Source: Aquimarina sp. Aq78
GTDB taxonomy: Bacteria > Bacteroidota > Bacteroidia > Flavobacteriales > Flavobacteriaceae
Direction of reading: 5' to 3'
Length of the DNA: 64,000 nucleotides
Assembly: GCF_900299525.1 (NCBI RefSeq)
Contig: NZ_OMKA01000029.1
Location: 1 to 64,000, forward strand
Shown: piece by piece, positions 41,277 through 50,499 of the stretch
Layout of the letters: each line of letters begins with the position of its first letter
Numbering within the stretch: position 1 is the stretch's first letter
Translations under genes and position numbers: made by a program
Notes under the pieces: generated by a model
Seen by the model: only the letters and a program-made list of their open reading frames with translations
Databases searched by the model: none
What the model was told of the DNA's origin: nothing

Positions 41277-42863
41277 ATGAAATTTATAGACGAAATTGGG
41301 AGAAGAAGAACCTTTGGGATCATCTCTCACCCTGATGCAGGTAAGACTACATTGACCGAAAAATTATTACTTTTTGGGGGTGCTATTCAAGAAGCAGGGG
41401 CCGTAAAATCAAATAAAGTTAAAAAAGGAGCTACCAGTGATTTTATGGAAATTGAACGTCAAAGAGGTATATCTGTTGCTACTTCTGTATTAGCTTTTGA
41501 GTACAAAGGCATTAAGATTAATATTCTGGATACTCCCGGGCATAAAGATTTTGCCGAGGATACATTTAGAACATTAACTGCTGTGGATAGTGTAATTGTT
41601 GTGATTGATGTTGCAAAAGGTGTTGAGGAACAAACCGAAAAATTAGTTTCTGTTTGTAGAATGAGAAATATTCCTATGATTGTTTTTATTAACAAACTGG
41701 ATCGTGAAGGAAAAGATGCCTTCGAACTTCTGGATGAAATAGAGCAAAAACTAGGCCTTACCGTTACTCCATTAAGTTTTCCTATTGGAATGGGATATGA
41801 CTTTAAAGGAATTTATAATATTTGGGAGAAAAATATTAATCTTTTTAGTGGAGATAGTAGAAAAAACATTGAAGAGACCATTGAAATATCTGATTTATCT
41901 TCTCAGGGTCTCAATGATATAATCGGGGATACTGCTGCAGACACATTACGTGAAGAAGTAGAATTGGTAGAAGGTATATACCCAAAATTTGAAAAAGAGC
42001 AGTATCAGAATGGTGATTTACAACCTGTGTTTTTTGGATCGGCATTAAATAATTTTGGTGTTAGAGAATTATTAGATTGTTTTGTTACCATTGCTCCTCC
42101 ACCAAGACCTAAGGAAAGTGATGTACGATTAGTGCATCCTGAAGAAAAAGATTTTACAGGATTTGTGTTTAAAATCCATGCAAATATGGATCCAAAACAT
42201 AGAGATAGACTGGCATTTATAAAAATTGTATCCGGAACCTTCGAAAGAAACGTTCCGTATCTACATACAAGACATAATAAAAAGCTTAAGTTTTCTAGCC
42301 CTAATGCTTTTTTTGCTGAAAAAAAAGAGATTGTAGATATATCATATCCAGGTGATATTGTTGGATTACACGATACCGGAAATTTTAAAATTGGGGATAC
42401 GCTCACCAAAGGAGAAATTTTGCATTATAAAGGAGTACCTAGTTTTTCTCCAGAGCATTTTAGATATATCAACAATGCAGATCCTATGAAGTCTAAACAA
42501 CTAGCAAAGGGGATTGATCAATTAATGGATGAAGGAGTTGCCCAGCTTTTTACTTTAGAATTGAACGGAAGAAAAATTATTGGAACGGTTGGTGCCTTAC
42601 AATATGAAGTAATTCAATATAGGCTAGAGCATGAATATGGCGCAAAATGTACTTATGAGAATCTTAATGTTCATAAGGCTTGTTGGGTAGAAGCTAAAGA
42701 TCAGGACAATGATGAGTTTAAAGAGTTTAAACGTGTAAAAAGTAAATTTCTGGCAAAAGATAAACACGATCAATTGGTATTTTTGGCTGATTCTTCTTTT
42801 AGCCTACAAATGACGCAACAAAAATATCCGTCGATCGAGTTTCATTTTACCTCAGAGTTTTAA
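41277..42863 (+). CDS. prfC: Peptide chain release factor 3
   Basis: This 528-residue translational GTPase recycles RF1/RF2 from the ribosome after termination. The G1 motif is SHPDAGKTTLTEK, followed by the switch I region (GATSDFMEIERQRGISVATS). The G3 motif is DTPGHKDF, and the NKLD motif lies in VFINKLDREGKDA. The RF3-specific RTFGIISHPDAG start separates it from EF-G. Length is normal for RF3. The gene is monocistronic, has a long leader, and is convergent with the methyltransferase gene. Confidence 0.97.
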   Translation: MKFIDEIGRRRTFGIISHPDAGKTTLTEKLLLFGGAIQEAGAVKSNKVKKGATSDFMEIERQRGISVATSVLAFEYKGIKINILDTPGHKDFAEDTFRTLTAVDSVIVVIDVAKGVEEQTEKLVSVCRMRNIPMIVFINKLDREGKDAFELLDEIEQKLGLTVTPLSFPIGMGYDFKGIYNIWEKNINLFSGDSRKNIEETIEISDLSSQGLNDIIGDTAADTLREEVELVEGIYPKFEKEQYQNGDLQPVFFGSALNNFGVRELLDCFVTIAPPPRPKESDVRLVHPEEKDFTGFVFKIHANMDPKHRDRLAFIKIVSGTFERNVPYLHTRHNKKLKFSSPNAFFAEKKEIVDISYPGDIVGLHDTGNFKIGDTLTKGEILHYKGVPSFSPEHFRYINNADPMKSKQLAKGIDQLMDEGVAQLFTLELNGRKIIGTVGALQYEVIQYRLEHEYGAKCTYENLNVHKACWVEAKDQDNDEFKEFKRVKSKFLAKDKHDQLVFLADSSFSLQMTQQKYPSIEFHFTSEF

Positions 42864-42942
42864 TTGTCTCTATAGACTGTATCTGAAATTTTATTAAAAA
42901 ATTAAGCGTATCTAAATACAAATCACTACGATTGTATTAACG

Positions 42943-43641
42943 CTATTTTGTCATGACCAATAAAGAACATCCACCTAATAGTTTTACGGTTATATCTTTA
43001 TTGGCTTTATACATTATTTTTTTGGGTAAATATGTGATTTTTGAGCTTATCGTTTTTCTTGGGAAATCCAGAAAACTTGTGGTGTAAAAGAAATCAACGA
43101 TTTCATACCCGCAATCTTTCAGTGTAGCTATTGCTGTTTCTTTTGTGAAATGATGTAAATGTCCCACAGATTTTCGTAAAGACATAAGATCATTTTTCAA
43201 TAGTCGGTTAACAGATATATCTAACGGGATATGAAATATTGTATTTTTTGCTTTATGCTTACATAGTTTTAAGAATCCCAGATAATCATCAACATGTTCA
43301 AAAACATCTATCATGAGTAACAAATCAAATTTAGCATCTGTTTTTAAAAAATCCTCAGATTTAAATTCTAATCTAGATTTTTCTCTTTGTCTGGCAATAT
43401 TGATAGCATCATTCGAAATGTCATATCCAGTAAAGCTTACATCATCGGGCATTGATCCATGTAATTGATTTAATATCTCACCTGCACCACAGCCAACTTC
43501 TGCAATAGATTTTGGATGAACCGGATTACGATCTAACATTTTGATGATCTGTTTAGCTTTCCAAGGTGAGTCTTCGGCGTGCCAGGTAGGATTCTTTTTT
43601 AAATACTCGCTATTTTCTTCTGTGTAAATTTTTTCAGCCAT
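42943..43641 (-). CDS. Class I SAM-dependent methyltransferase
   Basis: This 232-residue methyltransferase shows motif I SIAEVGCGAGEILNQL, an acidic motif II (FTGYDISNDAINIA), motif post-I DLLLMIDVFEHVDDY and a C-terminal YTTSFLDFPRK. It has no signal or membrane helix. The pattern fits UbiG/Methyltransf_11/23-like enzymes, many of which act on small molecules or sugars. It lies downstream of the exopolysaccharide locus on the same strand, but a 346-base gap separates it from the Wzc-like gene. A link to glycan methylation is possible but unproven. Confidence 0.85.
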   Translation of the reverse strand: MAEKIYTEENSEYLKKNPTWHAEDSPWKAKQIIKMLDRNPVHPKSIAEVGCGAGEILNQLHGSMPDDVSFTGYDISNDAINIARQREKSRLEFKSEDFLKTDAKFDLLLMIDVFEHVDDYLGFLKLCKHKAKNTIFHIPLDISVNRLLKNDLMSLRKSVGHLHHFTKETAIATLKDCGYEIVDFFYTTSFLDFPRKTISSKITYLPKKIMYKANKDITVKLLGGCSLLVMTK

Positions 43642-43987
43642 TGTTATATATCGTTTTTACATAAAAGCACAAGTGTCCTATGTAATTGTATTAAGTTGTT
43701 TTCTGTTTTGTAATTCAAAATAATGATTACAAATTCTACTGGTAATTCAACTTATTTACTTGAGAAGACATAAACTTCTTTTAGAGTAAATTTTTGATTG
43801 ATTAAAGATTATATGACAGACTGTATTTACAATATGAATATAGCAAAAACTCAATTCTTATACAATAAAGAAACTTGTTTTATACTAAGATCATTATTTA
43901 TGTGCATACTATTGTAAAGTATATATAAGGTGTAGTGAATAAAACGGTTTTGGTTTATTAAAATTCTAATGTTTATAGATATTTAAA
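43642..43987. other. Gene-free intergenic region
   Basis: These 346 AT-rich bases contain no supported gene and no clear terminator. The methyltransferase promoter must be here or further upstream. An AACGGTTTTGGTTT stretch near 43944 partly resembles the GGTTTTACC elements seen elsewhere; I could not support more. Confidence 0.4.
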
Positions 43988-46354
43988 TTATCTACTAATC
44001 ATTAAGTCTAACACTCTTCTAAAGAATCCTGACTTTTGTTTTTCTCCGTATCCGTATCCGTATCCATACCCGTATCCATACCCGTATCCAATTTTTCTAA
44101 AATCCACATCATTAAACAAAATTGCTATAGAAGTAAATCGTTTTTCTTGATTTAATGTTTTAGGGATATCTAAAAGTCTTTTGTCTGAAAACTTTTGTCT
44201 TACTACATAGACACACAAATCGGCATAAGAACTTAATAATAATGTATCTGCCACAACAGTAATAGGAGGCGTATCTATTAGAATATAATCGTATTCTTTT
44301 TTTAGATACTTAAACAGTTCTTCAATTCGTTCATGTTTTAATAATTCTGCAGGGTTTGGAGGTTTAGGTCCCGAAGTAAAAACGTCTAAATTCTTAAAGC
44401 CTTTCATATTAGACATTATATCCTCGATCTGTATAGATTCATCTCTAATGTAATTGGTAATTCCTTTTTTACCATCAACATCCATTCGTTCTTTTAACTC
44501 TGCAGATCTTAAATCCATTTCTAACAAAGCTACCTTATTTCCCGAACGCCCAAGAGTTATCCCTAGGTTACTGGCTGCAAAAGATTTCCCTTCTCCTTTA
44601 ATACTAGAAGTAATCAAAATAGTTTTTCCTTTTTCTTTAGAATGTGCCAATAGGAAATCCAGATTGGTTTCTAACAGTCTAAATGCCTCAGCTAATATTG
44701 ATCTATCTGCCTTAGGTGTTACCAATCTTTTATCCTCTGGAGATGAAGGAATACTACCTAGTAGTGGTAATTTTAACTTCTTTTTTAATTCCTTTATATC
44801 ATTAACTTTAGTATTCATTAAATCCTTAAAGAAAACGATAACTATAGGTGCAATTAAAGCTGCAAGAACGCCCGTTAGAAATACAATATTTTTTTTCGGT
44901 TTTATAGGGCTACGAGAAATATATGCTCTTTCGATTACCTTTACATTAGAAACGGTTGCAGCAAGGGAGATCGCAGTTTCTTCTCTTTTTTCTAACAAAT
45001 ACAGAAACAAGGTCTCTTTGATTTGTTGTTGTCGCTGTATATCTCTTAGTTTTCTTTCTTTTTCTGGTAATGATGAAATTTGAGCATTTACTTTGGCATC
45101 ACTATGTTTAAGATTATCAATTTTAAGCTGAAGTGTTTTTTTTAGATTTATGAGACTTTGTTGTATGCTTTTTCTTAAATCAAAAAGCTTACCATTCAAG
45201 TTTATTAATAGTGGATTTTCTACCCCCGAACTCTTAAGTATTCTATTTCTTTGCAATGCTATATCATTGTACCGGGAAATCATTGTAACTGCCTTACGGT
45301 CTTCAAATCCAAGATTCACAGGAAGGAGATCATTTTTAGAATTTTCTAAATAATCCATTAAATAATCTGTTAATCCAATTTGTATTGTTGCGGCTAGCTG
45401 TTCTTTTTCATTAACAAAAGACTTTTCTAACATTAGAGAAGCTTCTGAAGATAAATTTGTTAAGTTGTTTTCGGTCTTAAAGAATTCGACATTTTTTTCT
45501 AAGTTATCTAATTCTTGATTAATAATATGTATTCGTTCTTTTATAAAATCGGCAGTATTAGCAGAAATTTGGTTTTTATCTTTAATAACATCTTTATTAT
45601 ATTCTTCAATAAGGCTATTCAAAATTTCCTTAGCTCTATCTTGAGCTATTGTAGTTAGTGTTAAAGTGACCACACTTGTATTTTGATCTGTAAGGCCTAT
45701 TTTTATCGTCGACTTATATCTTTCTACCATATCCAAGAGAGGAGTACTATTTACATAGATATTAGTACCAACATACTCATTAAGAATTTTAAAATCTGGT
45801 TCAATCAAAATATCCCCAAAGGGAGAACCTATACATTTTCCATATTCCCCTTTTAGAATGAAATTTTCTTGAGCATCTTTAATAACAAATTGTCCTTCAG
45901 GTAAGATCGTTATGATAAAATTTAATCCCAGTTCATAATATGAATCTTCCAGGAATTTAACTTTAACAGGTGGATTTTTAGTAAGTTCTACAAATCGTTT
46001 AGAGTATTTGGTTTTACTAAAATATTGAATATTTAAGTGTAGTTTTCTAACAACATTTTCGAGTAAAGGTCGAGATTTAAGTATTTCTATCTCATTCTCT
46101 ACTTCTCTTTTAGCATTTTTAAAAATAGAGAGGTCTTCAAAAGCAGAAAGTTCAGACATTGCTCCATTATTTTCTGACTTAATCAATATAGTAGATGTAG
46201 CGCGATACATCTTAGGAGTATATCTTAAATAGAAAAAACCTATCACAAAACAAATTACAAAAGAAACAATAAACAACCTCCAATGAGCTATATATCTTTC
46301 TAGTAATTCTTTGATGAATAGATTTTCAGAATCATCATCGATCTCATAATTCAT
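43988..46354 (-). CDS. Polysaccharide co-polymerase / tyrosine autokinase (Wzc-like BY-kinase)
   Basis: This 788-residue inner-membrane protein has a first transmembrane helix near 35-50 (LFIVSFVICFVIGFFYL). The Wzz-type periplasmic region is rich in coiled coil, and a second helix follows near 490-510 (IVFLTGVLAALIAPIVIVFF). The cytoplasmic BY-kinase has Walker A at 583-591 (SSIKGEGKS), Walker A' around Asp614 (LLEMDLRS) and Walker B at 690-697 (YILIDTPP). The C-terminal tyrosine tail is a perfect GY repeat with seven tyrosines (757-769), for autophosphorylation. It controls chain length and export of the exopolysaccharide. It is 141 bases downstream of the phosphoglycosyltransferase. Confidence 0.93.
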   Translation of the reverse strand: MNYEIDDDSENLFIKELLERYIAHWRLFIVSFVICFVIGFFYLRYTPKMYRATSTILIKSENNGAMSELSAFEDLSIFKNAKREVENEIEILKSRPLLENVVRKLHLNIQYFSKTKYSKRFVELTKNPPVKVKFLEDSYYELGLNFIITILPEGQFVIKDAQENFILKGEYGKCIGSPFGDILIEPDFKILNEYVGTNIYVNSTPLLDMVERYKSTIKIGLTDQNTSVVTLTLTTIAQDRAKEILNSLIEEYNKDVIKDKNQISANTADFIKERIHIINQELDNLEKNVEFFKTENNLTNLSSEASLMLEKSFVNEKEQLAATIQIGLTDYLMDYLENSKNDLLPVNLGFEDRKAVTMISRYNDIALQRNRILKSSGVENPLLINLNGKLFDLRKSIQQSLINLKKTLQLKIDNLKHSDAKVNAQISSLPEKERKLRDIQRQQQIKETLFLYLLEKREETAISLAATVSNVKVIERAYISRSPIKPKKNIVFLTGVLAALIAPIVIVFFKDLMNTKVNDIKELKKKLKLPLLGSIPSSPEDKRLVTPKADRSILAEAFRLLETNLDFLLAHSKEKGKTILITSSIKGEGKSFAASNLGITLGRSGNKVALLEMDLRSAELKERMDVDGKKGITNYIRDESIQIEDIMSNMKGFKNLDVFTSGPKPPNPAELLKHERIEELFKYLKKEYDYILIDTPPITVVADTLLLSSYADLCVYVVRQKFSDKRLLDIPKTLNQEKRFTSIAILFNDVDFRKIGYGYGYGYGYGYGYGEKQKSGFFRRVLDLMISR
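44045..44089 (-). repeat. Tandem GY-codon repeat in the Wzc-like tail
   Basis: Seven consecutive Gly-Tyr pairs plus a final Gly are encoded by alternating GGA TAC and GGG TAT codons. It forms the tyrosine-rich phosphorylation tail of the BY-kinase and could expand or contract by slippage. Confidence 0.85.
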
Positions 46355-46495
46355 TTTATGAATTCTTTCGGTTTAAAGAGAATTTAACTATTGTAAATTT
46401 AACTATTATATACGAACTATCACGAAAGAATTTCAAATTCTATGAGGTATTTGAAGCTGAATATTCTAAAAAGTTCAAAAACTAAAACAATGGTT

Positions 46496-47656
46496 TTAAA
46501 AACTTCTTTTTCCTTTTACTACAATGTTTTTAATGATTTTAAATAAATAATTAAGATCTGTCAAAATTGGGTTTCTCTCATACGCTGTTAGGTATTTCAT
46601 TTCAGATGCTATAATTTCTTCTAGTGTTTCGGGCATATCAGCATAAAACGGAGGAATGAGTCCTGGCTTAAATTTAATTCTTTTTTCCTGTAATTCTTTG
46701 GTATATAAACTAAAGTAATGGCTGCTAAGAGGGCGCCCTCCTATGAGTTTCATATCACCCTTTAAAAAATTAAGAACCATAGGAAGTTCATCTATCCAGT
46801 ATTTTCTAAGTAATTTACCTACGTTGGATATTCTAAAATCGTTTTTTAATTTTCCTCCTTTTTTCAGGTTGTTTTTTTGAAAAACATAATGCTGCAGATA
46901 TTCTGAATACGGATGCATGGTTCGCAACTTATATACATTAATTAATTTTCCATTTTTGCCTACACGTTTCAAACTAATTAAAGGGCCGTAGGTAGGATTC
47001 ATATCATACAAAGGAAGCTTTTTCTTTTTTGCTACAAAATATAATCTATTATCAATTATTTTTTCCTCTATTACATCAAAACCACAACTATATAATCTCC
47101 CTAAAACTTCTGCCTTTGTTAATACTCTACCATAGCCTTTTGTAATATTAAAATATAATTTTTTAGACCATTTTAACTTCGGACTAACCCTATGAAAGAA
47201 AAAATCACCTAAATAATACAGGTAATTTAAAGGCTTAGGAAATTTTTTAAGTATCCTTTCTTTACGAGTTTCATAGGTTTCGATAGAATTAATAAACAAC
47301 CCTTCTTCTGGTAGTTTATTATTTACCATTTCAAGAAATTTATTAATTCGTCTGTAGTGATTGACTTCCTGTAAATTTACAATTGCACGAAAAGATTCTT
47401 TTTGATAAGCATCAATATTATCTTTATCTCTTGTATCACAAAGCAGTACATCAAATAGCCTGAACTCTTGCAGATGACTACTTATAAAATCATAAGCATC
47501 ATTACCCAATTTTCTGGTAATAATCTTTTCTATCGCAACCTTACTTTTACCTCTTAGCGCATAAGATTTAGTGCCAGAAGAAATAGAATTAGTAAGATTT
47601 CTGTTCTTCTTATCCAAAATAGCATAAGCTTCAGCACTTATAGTTCTGATAATCAT
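46496..47656 (-). CDS. Sugar-phosphate transferase (PGT domain) fused to a methyltransferase-like N-terminus
   Basis: The product has 386 residues. The C-terminal half (about 215-386) has the catalytic signatures of bacterial sugar transferases that start polysaccharide repeats by moving sugar-1-phosphate to undecaprenyl phosphate: GPLISLKRVGKNGKL, VYKLRTMHPYSEY, RISNVGKLLRKYWIDELPMVLNFLKGDM and IGGRPLS. The N-terminal half resembles a degenerate class I methyltransferase (RLFDVLLCDTRD, REVNHYRRINKFLEM-like) and lacks a clear SAM motif I. The re-entrant membrane helix that normally precedes this catalytic domain is not visible. It probably initiates the glycan, and lies upstream of the Wzc-like gene in a separate transcription unit with a 469-base leader. 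Confidence 0.75.
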   Translation of the reverse strand: MIIRTISAEAYAILDKKNRNLTNSISSGTKSYALRGKSKVAIEKIITRKLGNDAYDFISSHLQEFRLFDVLLCDTRDKDNIDAYQKESFRAIVNLQEVNHYRRINKFLEMVNNKLPEEGLFINSIETYETRKERILKKFPKPLNYLYYLGDFFFHRVSPKLKWSKKLYFNITKGYGRVLTKAEVLGRLYSCGFDVIEEKIIDNRLYFVAKKKKLPLYDMNPTYGPLISLKRVGKNGKLINVYKLRTMHPYSEYLQHYVFQKNNLKKGGKLKNDFRISNVGKLLRKYWIDELPMVLNFLKGDMKLIGGRPLSSHYFSLYTKELQEKRIKFKPGLIPPFYADMPETLEEIIASEMKYLTAYERNPILTDLNYLFKIIKNIVVKGKRSF

Positions 47657-48125
47657 ACTTCAATACTAGATTTAAAAGATGGAAACGATGTAGAAAACAA
47701 ACAATCTGATGAGCTGAAGACAAGTGAATTTGTCCTCAGAAAACTATGTTTTAGTAGCATAGGTATTTAGATTTGGTTAACAGTTTAAAGATACTACAAG
47801 AAGAGTAAAATCGGTAACGGTTTTACCGCAAAATAGTTATGTAAACATCTTGTTTTACAAGATGTTACAGGTAAAAACCAAGAAAAATAATGGGTTTTAA
47901 CAGGAAGAAAAGTTAACCTTAACAAAAAAAACTTACATTTTTTGTTAAATAATCGATTAAACATCGACAAAATGATACAAAAAAAAGATGAAATAACTTT
48001 ACACAACAATCATATTATTGATCTTGAGTTAAAAAAGAATAGTTTCATCTAGTTAAAAATGTATAATAGTATCCTATGGTTAAAAGAAAATGGTATGTAA
48101 TTAACATTGTTTTTAAATGTTATTG
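47657..48125. other. Intergenic region with palindromes
   Basis: These 469 bases separate the main exopolysaccharide operon from the phosphoglycosyltransferase/Wzc unit. GGTAACGGTTTTACCG lies at about 47813..47828, the perfect palindrome AACATCTTGT-TTT-ACAAGATGTT at 47844..47866, and GGTAAAAACC...GGGTTTTAAC at about 47870..47900. No gene was supported. They probably carry the promoter and operators of the downstream pair. Confidence 0.55.
47844..47866. promoter_or_regulatory. Perfect 10-bp inverted repeat upstream of the phosphoglycosyltransferase gene
   Basis: AACATCTTGT and its exact reverse complement ACAAGATGTT are separated by three Ts. The tight spacing favours a dimeric repressor or activator site over a terminator. 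It is flanked by two GGTAAAACC-like elements. Confidence 0.5.
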
Positions 48126-49061
48126 TTAGATGCTTTTTAATGCTCTACTAGATTTTAATTTTTGAATCATTTTTTTTGTATGAATCGATCGACCTTTTTG
48201 ATTTAGATGATAAACACTATCATAAAAATATGAGGTCGGATATACAAAATCGTCAATATCCATTATCATTTCTATGTTTAGATTTTGTTTCATTTTTTTA
48301 TGTGTTTTTTTAAGTGCATTCATGTTTTTTTTATACTCTGATGCTTCATATGCTCCGTAAGAAAAAACGACTTCTATTCCTTTGTCTTTAGCAAAAGCAT
48401 AAAAATCATTTAATACTTTAATTTCTTCATCTTTATTATCTTTTATAATCGACTTACTTCCTAGTTTATCTTTTTTTTCTAGCCCTAAATGATTTATACC
48501 ATCTCCATATTTATTTAGGCCATTTCTAGTATAAACAGGATCGTTTTTAGCTTTTTCGACAGTATTTGAAATTAGTTTTTTAAATAACATGTGGTGATTA
48601 TCAAGTTCCATTTTAAATTGAGCACTCCAATTGTTATCCTTTTGATGGTAATATTTGTATGCAAATGGGTTGTAATACGAAGTCATCGTTTGTAATTCTC
48701 GATCTCCTTCTACAGTCATTAAATGTTCTATGGATAGAACGATAACATCTTTGGAGGCAGCTACATCTTTTAATTCATTTAGAATAAATGTCAAACCTAA
48801 TTTTGCATGCAATCCTAAATTAACCACAGGAACATTAAATTCCTTTTCTATTTGTTGACTATCAATTCCAAATACCAGATTAGAGCCTCCCGCCAGGATT
48901 ATTTTTTGTCTCTTTACATCTCTTATTCTTTGATGTTTGTCTGTCATCGAAGCTAAGTACTCTGTTGTATTTTCATGGCTTTCTTCAAACAAAAACAAAG
49001 TGCTAGCTAATAGTACTACTAGACCAAAAAACAGGCAGCTTTTTATGATAAACCTTTTCAT
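48126..49061 (-). CDS. SGNH-hydrolase-like protein paired with MBOAT acyltransferase
   Basis: This 311-residue membrane-anchored protein has one N-terminal helix (about 5-25). The SGNH-type block I is LAGGSNLVFGIDS with Ser60, and the block V-like motif is FYDSVYHLNQKG with Asp281 and His285. This fits AlgX/AlgJ/DltD-like partners that transfer acetyl groups from an MBOAT protein onto a polysaccharide in the periplasm. It lies one base downstream of the MBOAT gene stop codon, so the pair is coupled. It is the last gene of the main operon. Confidence 0.75.
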   Translation of the reverse strand: MKRFIIKSCLFFGLVVLLASTLFLFEESHENTTEYLASMTDKHQRIRDVKRQKIILAGGSNLVFGIDSQQIEKEFNVPVVNLGLHAKLGLTFILNELKDVAASKDVIVLSIEHLMTVEGDRELQTMTSYYNPFAYKYYHQKDNNWSAQFKMELDNHHMLFKKLISNTVEKAKNDPVYTRNGLNKYGDGINHLGLEKKDKLGSKSIIKDNKDEEIKVLNDFYAFAKDKGIEVVFSYGAYEASEYKKNMNALKKTHKKMKQNLNIEMIMDIDDFVYPTSYFYDSVYHLNQKGRSIHTKKMIQKLKSSRALKSI

Positions 49062-49062
49062 A

Positions 49063-50499
49063 CTAAAATTGAAAATAAATGAATTGTTGTACTTTTCCTG
49101 AGTAATAAAATATCATTCCAATTAGCATAAGATAACTAACCCACCTAACAGGAATAGGAAGCCTATAGCTAATATTTTCTATTGCAAATTCGTTTTTACG
49201 ACCTAACCACTCTAGCCCCATAAACAAGATAATGAGTAACAACACTTTTTTTGGAAATATTTCTGGGTATTTAAATAGTGACAAAGAAAAAATTTCATCT
49301 ATATAATTAAAGGCATGAGTTACGTTTTCTGCTCTAAAAAAAATCCAGGCAAAAACAGTAAGTCCAAAGGTGACAAGGACACTTATTAGTTCACGAAAGG
49401 AAGGAAGAACACTATTTGAAGCTACAACATTAAGATTCGAACGGTTCTTGTTCAATAAAAGAAGTGGAAGAAAATATATAGCATTTAATGCACCCCAAAT
49501 AATAAAGGTCCAGTTGGCGCCATGCCAAAATCCACTAACAAGAAAAATAATAAAGGTGTTTCTTATTTTCATCCAACTCCCTCCTCTACTTCCTCCCAAT
49601 GGGATGTATAGGTAATCTCTAAACCAGGTAGATAATGAAATATGCCATCGTCTCCAAAACTCGGCAATATCTCTCGAAAAATAAGGGTAGGCAAAATTAC
49701 GGTTAAGATTAAATCCAAATAATCTAGAAGTACCAATTGCAATATCTGAGTATCCAGAAAAATCTCCATAAATCTGAAATGTAAAAAACAAGGCTCCGAT
49801 AACTAAAGTACCGCCTGAGAACATTTCTGAATCATTAAATATCGTATTTGCATACCCTGCACAAGTATCGGCAATAACTATCTTCTTAAATAATCCCCAT
49901 AAAATCTGTCGTAAACCATCTGTGGCTTTATCATAACTAAAGCTTCTCTTTTTATAAAATTGGGGTAAGAGATTAGTAGCTCTTTCTATAGGCCCTGCAA
50001 CCAGTTGAGGAAAAAAAGCAACAAAAGCAGAAAATGCAATAAAAGATTTTGTAGGCTCCAATTTATTTCTATAAACATCAATGGTATAGCTTAGTGTTTG
50101 AAAAGTATAAAAACTAATTCCGACCGGAAGAATAATATTGAGTGAATTGCCTTTAATGTTGGCTCCCAAAAAAGTAAAAGCTGTGATAAAATTATCCAGG
50201 AAAAAGTTATAGTATTTAAAAAAACCTAAAAACCCGAGATTGACTAAAATACTTGTCCACAGTAATAGCTTTCGTTTGGATGTTTCTTCGTATTTTTTTA
50301 ATCCCAATCCAACAGAATAATCAACGATGCTACTAAAAAAAATCAAGGATAAAAACCTCCAGTCCCACCAGCCATAAAAAATATAACTGGCAATAACGAT
50401 AAGAAGGTTCTGTATTCTTAGATTTTTATTAAATATAAACCAATACAATACAAATACGATTGGTATAAATAATGCAAAATCGATTGAATTAAAAATCAT
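49063..50499 (-). CDS. MBOAT-family O-acyltransferase (AlgI/DltB-like)
   Basis: This 478-residue polytopic membrane protein has about 10 helices. Family hallmarks are WDWRFL, ILPVGISFYTFQTLSYTID, FPQLVAGPIERA, FWRRWHISLSTWFRDYLYIPLGGSRGG and VSGFWHGANWTFIIWG. His326 in the last is the catalytic histidine, and His286 is also conserved. AlgI-type proteins bring an acetyl group across the membrane for polysaccharide O-acetylation. The next gene encodes an SGNH partner. It overlaps the deacetylase gene by four bases (ATGA). Confidence 0.93.
   Translation of the reverse strand: MIFNSIDFALFIPIVFVLYWFIFNKNLRIQNLLIVIASYIFYGWWDWRFLSLIFFSSIVDYSVGLGLKKYEETSKRKLLLWTSILVNLGFLGFFKYYNFFLDNFITAFTFLGANIKGNSLNIILPVGISFYTFQTLSYTIDVYRNKLEPTKSFIAFSAFVAFFPQLVAGPIERATNLLPQFYKKRSFSYDKATDGLRQILWGLFKKIVIADTCAGYANTIFNDSEMFSGGTLVIGALFFTFQIYGDFSGYSDIAIGTSRLFGFNLNRNFAYPYFSRDIAEFWRRWHISLSTWFRDYLYIPLGGSRGGSWMKIRNTFIIFLVSGFWHGANWTFIIWGALNAIYFLPLLLLNKNRSNLNVVASNSVLPSFRELISVLVTFGLTVFAWIFFRAENVTHAFNYIDEIFSLSLFKYPEIFPKKVLLLIILFMGLEWLGRKNEFAIENISYRLPIPVRWVSYLMLIGMIFYYSGKVQQFIYFQF

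Noticed and set aside
44041-44090. CRISPR-like or satellite repeat
   Set aside because: The short repeated units are GY codons inside the Wzc-like reading frame; no CRISPR array with spacers was seen anywhere in the window.
44454-45083. 209-codon plus-strand frame opposite the Wzc-like gene
   Set aside because: Long antisense frames are common opposite AT-rich genes, and it has no domain signature.
47794-48009. 71-codon minus-strand frame in the intergenic region
   Set aside because: It overlaps the palindromes and shows no recognisable pattern.
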